Shown piece by piece: positions 57,163 through 64,000 of a DNA stretch of 64,000 nucleotides. Numbering within the stretch: the first letter of the stretch is position 1; each line of letters begins with the position of its first letter. Both the position numbers and the translations under genes were made by a program. The DNA comes from Periplaneta americana. Taxonomy: Eukaryota; Arthropoda; Insecta; Blattodea; Blattidae. Under the pieces are notes generated by a model, which was given only the letters and a program-made list of their open reading frames with translations, was not told the DNA's origin and made no database searches. The stretch is from positions 69,263,001 to 69,327,000 of the forward strand of contig NC_091124.1 of the NCBI RefSeq assembly GCF_040183065.1, given 5' to 3'.

Positions 57163-57981
57163 CTGGCTTTTAAAGAACCCGGAGGTTCATTGCCGCCCTC
57201 ACATAAGCCCGCCATAGGTCCCTATCCTCAACAAGATTAATCCAGTCTCTATCATCATATTCCACCTCCCTCAAATCCATTTTAATATTATCTTCCCATC
57301 TACGTCTCGGCCTCCCTAAAGGCCTTTTTCCCTCCGGCCTCCCAACTAACACTCTATATGCATTTCTGGATTCGCCCATACGTGCTACATGCCCTGCCCA
57401 TCCCAAACGTCTGGATTTAATGTTCCTAATTATGTCAGGTGAAGAATGCAATGCGTGCAGTTCTGTGTTGTGTAACTTTCTCCATTCTCCTGCAACTTCA
57501 TCCCTCTTAGCCCCAAATATTTTCCTAAGAACCCTATTCTCAAACACTCTTAACCTATGTTCCTCACTCAAAGTGAGAGTCCAAGTTTCACAACCATAAA
57601 GAACAACCGGTAATATAACTGTTTTACGAATTCTAACTTTCAGATTTTTTGACAGCAGACTGGATGATAAAAGCTTCTCAACCGAATAATAACAGGTATT
57701 TCCCATATTTATTCTGTGTTTAATATCCTCCCGAGTATCATTTATATTTGTTACTATTGCTCCCAGGTATTTTAATTTTTCCACCTCTTCAAAGGATAAA
57801 TTTCCAATTTTTATATTTCCATTTCGTACAATATTCTCGTCACGAGACATAATCATATACTTCGTCTTTTCGGGATTTACTTCCAAACCTATCTCCTTAC
57901 TTGCTTCAAGTAAAATTCCCGTGTTTTCCCTAATCGTTTGTGGATTTTCTAATATATTCACGTCATCCGCATAGACAAGCA

Positions 57982-57982
<1 letters not shown>
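57163..57982 (-). mobile_element. LINE-A, best copy, intact 270-codon RT C-terminus
   Basis: Minus strand, one open frame from 57982 to the stop at 57170. It begins in the palm domain with MLVYADDVNILENPQTIREN (YADD is the catalytic motif), then ASKEIGLEVNPEKTKYMIMS, the thumb region KLKYLGAIVTNINDTREDIK, INMGNTCYYSVEKLL, VILPVVLYGCETWTLTLSEE and FENRVLRKIFGAKRDEVAGE. The C-terminal part carries SSPDIIRNIKSRRLGWAGHV, GRPEGKRPLGRPRRRWEDNI and DRDLWRAYVRAAMNL. The first Met is not a real start: the gene is 5'-truncated at the (ATT)n on its left. With no stop or frameshift it is a young copy. Both flanks are ATT repeats. Confidence 0.93.

Positions 57983-58045
<63 letters not shown>
57983..58045. 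repeat. (ATT)n microsatellite
   Basis: About 62 bp of ATT units abutting the 5' truncation point of LINE-A. Confidence 0.97.
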
Positions 58046-58049
<4 letters not shown>

Positions 58050-58380
58050 TAGACGGAACGATAGAAAAATCCTGGCCTATAGTTTGTATGTCGTATGAAG
58101 AGAAGATAAAAACACAAAAGGGAATCCCAACCAACTGGCTAATTTATTCCACTGTAACCTTCCGAAGGTCGTTACAGATAAGCCTTCAGGCTTGAATTAT
58201 GTTCTTTTACGTAATTGCGGTAATCTCAGTTCCGTCAACGTGGACTTTATAACACCTCATGTTTCTTCATTCTAGTATACAAGCTCTACACAAACCTCAT
58301 TATTCCGCAATGCATGTGGCATAATCGCAATTAACTTACCGGTATGTAATTAGGTATAGATGTATGCAGACAGAAAGACG
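58046..58380. other. Unassigned stretch
   Basis: No feature recognised. Confidence 0.45.
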
Positions 58381-58387
58381 TCTAGTC

Positions 58388-59035
58388 GCGCATGCGTATT
58401 TTTGGCCAATCCCCACTCTTGTGACAATCCTACCCAAAAGTACACACCAGTGCAAAATCTTATCATTTGTCCGTCTGTTACTGATAGGCTATAGATCTCG
58501 GTTCACGTGCATGCACTTTAACTTTTGCTTTTATGAACATGTGAAAGGTAGTAAAGCTAGTCTTCATCGCAAGGTCTTAAAAAACGTGCGGCTAGCGACA
58601 GGATCATCTTGGCTGTCTGCGCATGCGCAGAATGTACGGACTTGATTAATAAAAACTAAACTAACCAAACCTAACCTTCGTATATGCAAGATGTGTAACC
58701 GGAACACGAAAGGAACTTCTTGATTTGATCTGGAATGTGTACGCGAAAAGAAATCCAGGTTAAGCCTTGGTTTTTCTGAACCGACGCATGCGACGTGCGA
58801 GGTGCGAGGGCCCGCCTCGCACAAATCCGGACTAAACGAGAGATAGTGAGTGGTTTCTATAGCTGCGAGGTACGCAGACCTCGCATCTCGCAGTTATAGA
58901 AACCACTCACTATCTCTCGTGTAGTCCGGATTTTTGCAAGGCGGGCCTCGCACCTCGCACATCGCATGCGTCGGTTCAGAAAAACCAAGCCATAAGGATC
59001 ACGCTAGCACTGCATGAAAAGTCCGCGCATGCGCC
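58388..59035. promoter_or_regulatory. Cluster of GCGCATGCGC motifs in CpG-rich DNA
   Basis: CGCGCATGCGTA (58387-58398), the perfect palindrome CTGCGCATGCGCAG (58617-58630) and CGCGCATGCGCC (59024-59035) match or nearly match the YGCGCAYGCGCR site of NRF-1 / Drosophila erect wing, which is typical of housekeeping promoters. ACGCATGCGA also occurs in both palindrome arms. CpG is far denser here than in the rest of the window. No gene is visible beside it, so the sites may be chance or part of a repeat. Confidence 0.3.
58766..58989. repeat. 224-bp near-perfect CpG-rich palindrome
   Basis: The left half starts cttggtttttctgaaccgac, gcatgcgacgtgcgaggtgc, and the right half is its inverted copy with about six mismatches and a one-base indel in 105 bp per arm. 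The centre (ctgcgaggtacgcagacctc) leaves almost no spacer. A truncated relative is at 63004-63146. Fold-back transposon or palindromic MITE is the natural reading; no clear TSD (taag occurs on both sides). Confidence 0.9.
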
Positions 59036-60771
59036 ACAGCTAAATTGTTCCTGTTACGAGCCCCTCCTCTTAAGTAAGCATCTTTTCATCTCATCTGTTG
59101 TCGATGGTAGCGACGCGACGCGATAATAGGCCTACCACTACTCTTGAGACTTTGTTATGTACAGTATATTCGTGTTTTAATTGTTAGGAAAGTTGCTGTT
59201 CTTAAAAAAAAAACCTTTACAACGAAAAAACATGCTTCTGAGTGAGTTTGTTTTTACTAACTATAAAAATAACAAAGAAAGTCCTCGTCTGAAAACGGCA
59301 ATCTTATAGTGAATTCATAATATAGAATCTGGTGTGCCCTTGTCTTCTGTTGCCTTAAGCGATGACCTTGTCATGCTGACCAAGGGGATATTTGTTTGAT
59401 ACCTGTTCCTGGAACGTTTTGTAAATAGATTGCCAGGCATGTTTACGCACGTGAAGTACTGTACTGTAGCATGAATCAGAAATAGGTCAAATAGGTGAAG
59501 ACAACGGTTGACGTACAGGCTGTTGAGCATCTGTATTAACAGCAATAAATATGACTCTGATCAGGTGGGAGAGCTTGCTCACGACACCTGTGACAGTCTG
59601 TTCCACTAATAACAACATCAAACAAAGCCGTCTCTCCTTCTCATGCCGATCACGGCCTTCAGTGTCAGGTTTCAATTCGGTCTGAGCGGATTTACACACG
59701 TTCTGATGGAAGACGTTTTGACCTACTGACGTCCGTGGTGTAGTACAGTGATGTCAAAGCAAGCGTATTTTTCTGACCTTGACGTCGTGCGCGGCCAGCA
59801 AGCGCTAAGTATGGAAAGAGGAAGGGTTGTGTATATGAATAAGCAACCTGTTGGATTAAGAAAACAGTGGTCCACAAACTTCAAACGGAACGTGAAATTT
59901 TATGTCGTTATTTTTATATGGCTTCTTTCTGTTTAATATTATCTACTGTATATTGTCTGGAAAACAAAAGTACTAACACTGATTTCTTAATATTGCACTT
60001 GTGTTTTAAATCTTAATAACATAATAGAGAGTTAAGAAGGAATATTCACTTAAATTCTATAGTAGTATAATAGTATACTGTATTAAGTGGATGAAACACA
60101 TCATTCATAAAGAAAGTGATATTCCAAAGAAAGAGATTGAGTATGACATGATAAGTTGGAATTTATATTGATGATATCTTTAGCCTTACAAAATTAATCA
60201 ATAAACTAATCAAAACAATATTACAGTACAAATCAAAGTTACCTAGGTACTGTATCTGTTTTAAGTGTAACTAATATTACGTAACAAAACTCTTATCGCT
60301 TTATGCTTTTAAGGTGATATTTGTGAGCAACTTCCTATCATCAGAATATTAAATTATTTTCTCGACATCTGCTGAAGCTATAGAGCTGACAGTTTTTTTT
60401 ACAACACATGGGCACGTATCTTTTGCTTATGATGTAGCAGTAGTTGCTTTGTTAATTAATTTCCTTACAAACAATTTCCATGCGAATATTTTCAAAACTC
60501 TCAATACACTATCTTCAGTAATACGTATATACGGTATATTAGATTTACGAAAACATTCTGTAAAGCTACTAAATAAATAGGCCTATACCTGAAAATTTCA
60601 CTTTTGTATACGAAAAGTTGTGAAAATATTTCAATAAAAAAATCAAACTTGTGAAAAATGAACATTAAAATTTAAACTTACATTCTTATAATGCACTTAT
60701 ACTTCTCAGGCAAATCTAAAAATTAACATGGATACAGTTTTAATAAGTTCTCTTCCCTTTATCTATTGAAT
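59036..60771. other. Unassigned stretch
   Basis: No gene seen; moderate GC to about 59900, then very AT-rich. cagtgctggccatccctg at 60772 resembles a hAT-type end, preceded by tattgaat, but no inverted partner was found to the right. Confidence 0.4.
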
Positions 60772-61149
60772 CAGTGCTGGCCATCCCTGAATATAGCTCG
60801 ACCAAGCGGCATATACCAGCTCTTTCGTCTGTCTCTTTCCTTTCCGCTGTAAAGCGCTCAGGCTCTCCTGGGCTCTAAAGCGCGCGTTTGCTCCTATGGA
60901 CATCAATTGACATGCCTGGTGTAGTACATCAAGCTAAGAAGTGCAGCTGAACATTTCGTGAAAAGCACCTGACACGTCACGAGGGCACATGGGGAACATC
61001 GAGGTAGAACTTCATGTTCTCGTGAGCTTGGCACTAGAATGAGATGGTGTAGTTGAAACCACGCTCCGACCACCTTTCAAGCGCGGGAAAAACTTTGTAG
61101 GTACTCAATTTTGCAGGAGGCTGAGAGGAAAGCGGGGCCCTTCTGGAAA
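60772..61149. other. Unassigned, moderately GC-rich
   Basis: Starts with the hAT-like string and contains ctctaaagcgcgcgtttgct. No gene recognised. Confidence 0.4.
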
Positions 61150-61227
61150 TTTTAGTAACTAGAAAAAATTACGTTACCATCCGGAATTGAGCCCAGGATC
61201 TTCCAGATTGTCTCAGTCGCTGGACAC

Positions 61228-61228
<1 letters not shown>
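61150..61228 (-). mobile_element. Probable tRNA-like SINE head, unknown family
   Basis: Minus strand: gtccagcgactgagacaatc, then ctgggctcaattccgg (box B-like), then ttttttct. Short and cut by (ATT)n. Confidence 0.4.

Positions 61229-61272
<44 letters not shown>
61229..61272. repeat. (ATT)n microsatellite
   Basis: 44 bp of ATT units between two SINE sequences. Confidence 0.97.
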
Positions 61273-61522
61273 GTCCGCTGTGGAGTAACGGTTAGCATGC
61301 CTGACCGTGAAACGAGCGGGTCCGGGTTCAAATCCTAGTTAGGACAAGTTACCTGCTTGAGATTTTTTCCAGCTTTTTCTTTCAACCAATTAATAAGAAA
61401 ATGCTGGGTAACTTTTTGCACTGGACTCTGGACTCATTTCGCTGCCATTATCATCTTCATCTCACTCAGACGTTAGACAGCCATAGTAGTTGAAAAAGAG
61501 TAGTAAAATAACAAATGAAACA
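61273..61522 (+). mobile_element. SINE-B copy, diverged
   Basis: gtccgctgtggagtaacggt (box A), gtccgggttcaaatcctagt (box B), caagttacctgcttgagatt, aaatgctgggtaactttttg, ctcactcagacgttagacag. The tail hairpin is decayed. Older than the copies at 26.3 and 28.9 kb. Confidence 0.82.
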
Positions 61523-61569
61523 TTTTTCTTCACCATCACCATCACTATTATCACCATCCTGAAGGAAAA

Positions 61570-62178
61570 GGAGCCAGACATTAGAGGGTGTTTGCCTACC
61601 GATCCGGAGCTGCTGTCGGGAGTGGGTTAGATTTTCGCTTGGGCTGATTTATGTGGTTGGTATTGTTTGCAAGGTTTTCTCCAACTGTAAGGCGAATGTC
61701 AGGTATTCATGTCAAATTCTCGGCCTCATCTTGTCATATACTATCTTTCTACCGCCAATTCCATCCACACTAAATAACATAGCATTTAATAGGCCTACAG
61801 CGTCATTAAATCAGGAGAATGGAGAAAGTTACACAACGCAGAGCTGCACGCATTGTATTCTTCACCTGACATAATTAGGAACATAAAATCCAGACGTTTG
61901 AGATGGGCAGGACATGTAGCACATATGGGCGAATCCAGAAATGCATATAGAGTGTTAGTTGGGAGGCCGGAGGGAAAAAGATCTTTGGGGAGGCCGAGAC
62001 GTAGGTGGGAAGATAATATTAAAATGGATTTGAGGGAGGTGGGATATAATGGTAGAGACTGGATTAATCTTGCTCAGGATAGGGACCAATGGCGGGCTTA
62101 TGTGAGGGCGGCAATGAACCTCCGGGTTCCTTAAAAGCCAGTAAGTAAGTACAGCGTCATTAAATAAATGACTAAAAG
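61570..62178 (+). mobile_element. SINE-A interrupted by LINE-A
   Basis: 61570-61811: agtgggttagattttcgctt (box B region), gggctgatttatgtggttgg, ctcggcctcatcttgtcata, cacactaaataacatagcat, ctacagcgtcattaaat. The tail resumes at 62150-62178 (tacagcgtcattaaataaat). The inserted LINE-A piece is 61812-62149. Confidence 0.82.
61796..62165 (+). mobile_element. Short LINE-A insertion with 16-bp TSD
   Basis: The insert 61812-62149 lies between perfect copies of tacagcgtcattaaat (61796-61811, 62150-62165). It encodes the last part of the LINE-A RT: SSPDIIRNIKSRRLRWAGHV, GRPEGKRSLGRPRRRWEDNI, DRDQWRAYVRAAMNLRVP, stop, then aaagccagtaagtaag as tail. The 93-codon frame is intact, so it is recent. It shows how short 5'-truncated LINE-A copies are, and that the tail is a gtaa repeat rather than poly(A). 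Confidence 0.93.
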
Positions 62179-62294
62179 CTAAGGTTCGCGTCGTATCCAG
62201 GTTCATGCAGCTAACGTCACGTCTATGACCACATCCCCCGCATATCATCACTTAATAATCGACTAAATGCTACGCATATTATACTGTAATGGCA

Positions 62295-62365
62295 ATCGGC
62301 CGGAACGATGTTAATGCCTGACGTGGGGAAACGAGAGAACCCTGAGAAAAACTCTAACCAGTGTT
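62295..62365 (-). mobile_element. SINE-D fragment
   Basis: gccggaacgatgttaatgcc, then gtggggaaacgagagaaccc and tgagaaaaac match 13415-13480 in the same orientation. No head visible. Confidence 0.55.
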
Positions 62366-62614
62366 CTTAACGTACTTCACAGCTGTTTCCGTGAAAATTC
62401 AACTACGTTGTATAGGGATATACAGGTACTCATCGGGAAAAACATAGAGGATCATAATCACTTCAGCCTAACCAGGATTTTTCACCCGTGGTGAAATTAA
62501 TTGCATGCCGATTGTGCTGCCCAACTAAGCCGGTCCTACCATTCGTCACATCACGAATTCCTCTTCAGCTTTCAACTCCGGTGCCAATCCCTACATCAGC
62601 CATCATCAGCATAG

Positions 62615-62775
62615 TGCACCCTCGGACTAGCGTCTCTTACCCGTAGGTCTCTTACAGCACCAGCGTGCTTCCGTGGCTGCTGGCCGGGTTGCTTTCTACC
62701 TCTTCCTTCTGCACTAGAGTGCATATTTCGTTGTACCGCTTGCCATTACCCATTTCAGCGAATGCTGATGATCAC
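62615..62775. mobile_element. hAT-like MITE, second copy
   Basis: Opposite orientation to 13247-13422: gtgcaccctcggactagcgt, cgtggctgctggccgggttg, ctttctacctcttccttctg, cagcgaatgctgatgatcac, tg. Only the right end (CAGTGATCATC read inward) is well kept. Confidence 0.6.
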
Positions 62776-62849
62776 TGCCCTACATGATCTGCATGAGTCG
62801 TCGGCTCAAGAAAAGCAAAAATCTGGGAGGGGGCTATGGTGTCTGTTGG

Positions 62850-63250
62850 CCAGTCTCTTGATCTAGTGATTAGTGACGCTGCTTCCTAACCAGGAGATTT
62901 CGGGTTCAATTTCCGACTCTGCCAAGGAATTTTTCTTTTGTTGGGAATTGCTTCTTGATACATATGGTCTGAGTATTGTTTTATCCTTATGTTTAAGTTA
63001 CATTTGAGCCTTGGTTTTTCTGAATCGACGAATGCGGCGTGCGAGATGCGAGGCACGCCTCGCACAAATCTGGACTACACGAGTGATAGTGAGTGGCTTC
63101 TATAGCTGAGAGATGCAAGGTTGCGCACCTCGCAGCTATAGATAGATATAAGTTTCAGAAAGGGACTGGCGCACTCTACCAAAACCCGCTGTAAATATCC
63201 CCTTAAGAAACCATCAGGGATCGCTCGTGACGGGATGGAGTTACAGATAT
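62850..63250 (+). mobile_element. SINE-E copy split by a palindrome fragment
   Basis: cttgatctagtgattagtga (box A) and tttcgggttcaatttccgac (box B), then caaggaatttttcttttgtt, to ttaagttacatttgag at 63003. It resumes at about 63147 with gatataagtttcagaaaggg and continues ccccttaagaaaccatcagg. Aligns with 47218-47630 except for the insert. Confidence 0.75.
63004..63146. repeat. Truncated copy of the CpG-rich palindrome
   Basis: gccttggtttttctgaatcg, acgaatgcggcgtgcgagat, then the full left arm, the centre (gagagatgcaaggttgcgca) and only the first 14 bp of the right arm (cctcgcagctatag). It lies inside SINE-E, which proves the palindrome is mobile or was transposed as a unit. More diverged than 58766-58989. 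Confidence 0.85.
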
Positions 63251-63289
63251 ACTAGTCTTCTGGAATTCATCAGATCTATCATCTACCAA

Positions 63290-63562
63290 TCTTTGAACAA
63301 ACCGAGAGGAAAACCATCATGACAGACTATCGATTCGGCGACATGCAAACACACATAATTTTCGAAACGGAGATGATAACGATAGGGGAATTGTGGAGAT
63401 TGTTGTGGAATGACGAGGGAAAAACTAGAGAACTTCGAGAAAATCGTCACAATTTTTACTTTGTCCACCACAAATATAAGTCCGCCATCGCCGAGATTTG
63501 AACACGGGTCCGCTGTCGTTGTGAGCCAGAGCTTTCCCAACTGAGCTACCAAGGCTGCTAAC
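63290..63562 (-). mobile_element. SINE-F, nearly full length
   Basis: Minus strand: gccttggtagctcagttggg (box A) and cccgtgttcaaatctcgg (box B), then cggacttatatttgtggtgg and a body reaching cctctcggtttgttcaaaga. The head looks like a tRNA of the GGTAGCTCAGTTGG type. A decayed relative is at 51365-51535. The frames across it are not genes. Confidence 0.78.
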
Positions 63563-64000
63563 GTTATAGTATGAGCTGATATTCCGAATCACTTGAAGTA
63601 TAGATACAGATGTAAGCGGCATCACCTCATCTAATAATTATTATCTGTTAAATTGGAAGACAGCATTAAAAAATCTGACCCCACGGGAAGAAATGGCATA
63701 CAGAAGACAAAGTCGTGATTGTGGCATTATCTGTATTATATTACCTAACATAAGTGTTTCTTATAATTATATCACATTGTTTCAAGAGGAAAATGACGTC
63801 CTCAATCGTCACATTTCGTAACGGCAAATTAAAAGAATTGATCATTTTTATAAATGATAAGATGTAATATTGGCACTCGAGTTTAATATCGGCTAAGAAG
63901 TATTTCACATCTTGTCATTCAGTTACGCGATAAGTTTGAACATTTCGCCAAAACTTGAAGCACTGTCGAATAACTTTCACTAAGATGGACATTACATTTA
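63563..64000. other. Unassigned stretch
   Basis: AT-rich, no feature recognised to the window edge. Confidence 0.5.

Noticed and set aside
60772..60790. hAT-like end cagtgctggccatccctg
   Set aside because: No inverted partner or duplicated tattgaat found downstream in the window.
61955..62251. 98-codon minus frame
   Set aside because: Opposite strand of the LINE-A coding insert, where the plus-strand frame matches known motifs.

Overview
The window reads as non-coding DNA from a large, AT-rich insect genome. No host gene, rRNA or intact functional tRNA could be supported. The only sizeable open frame is the 270-codon 3' part of a LINE reverse transcriptase (57170-57982, minus). Eukaryotic (insect) origin is supported by polymerase III box A/B SINEs, 5'-truncated non-LTR retrotransposons, mariner, pogo, hAT and Harbinger relics, and long (ATT)n and (TA)n microsatellites. 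Elements of this look are typical of cockroaches and termites (Blattodea); Periplaneta-like is my best guess from memory of such sequences, not something proven here.

Layout. 1-5.5 kb: a LINE-A fragment, a full SINE with a target-site duplication (TSD), a 1.3-kb element bounded by about 230-bp inverted repeats (1505-2840), and a decayed mariner-type transposase N-terminus. 6.6-12.3 kb: a terminal-inverted-repeat (TIR) element, a pogo-like element with perfect TA flanks (7669-8523), LINE tails, a hairpin repeat and a dead mariner. 13-24 kb: a SINE carrying a hAT-like MITE, a direct duplication, SINE-A copies, a LINE zinc-finger tail, a small MITE, and a transposase gene split by a LINE insertion (23593-24234, 14-bp TSD). 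26-29 kb: SINE-B copies with clear TSDs and several LINE relics. 29-36 kb: mostly unassigned, with transposase scraps and one SINE-A. 36-41 kb: a candidate exon, two LINE-B pieces, a nearly complete 3' end of LINE-C, and a second copy of the 6.6-kb TIR element. 42-49 kb: a purine-strand tract, a Harbinger relic, an inverted pair of tRNA-like units, and a 1.02-kb hAT element with TIRs and an 8-bp TSD. 50-64 kb: a LINE inserted in a LINE, SINEs, the best LINE-A copy, a CpG-rich near-perfect 224-bp palindrome (58766-58989) with a half copy at 63004-63146, and a LINE inserted into a SINE (16-bp TSD at 61796/62150).

How the parts relate. Everything recognised is a mobile element or its by-product. 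At least three SINE families with different tRNA-like heads share one 3' tail that can form a GACGCT/AGCGTC stem, which suggests a common LINE partner. Several long (ATT)n microsatellites sit exactly at LINE 3' ends. Nested insertions give a relative age order. The least explained objects are the CpG-rich palindrome, the head-to-head tRNA-like element and two short open frames that might be exons (36421-36612, 19691-19978). All assignments come from reading the sequence; none was checked by a database search.
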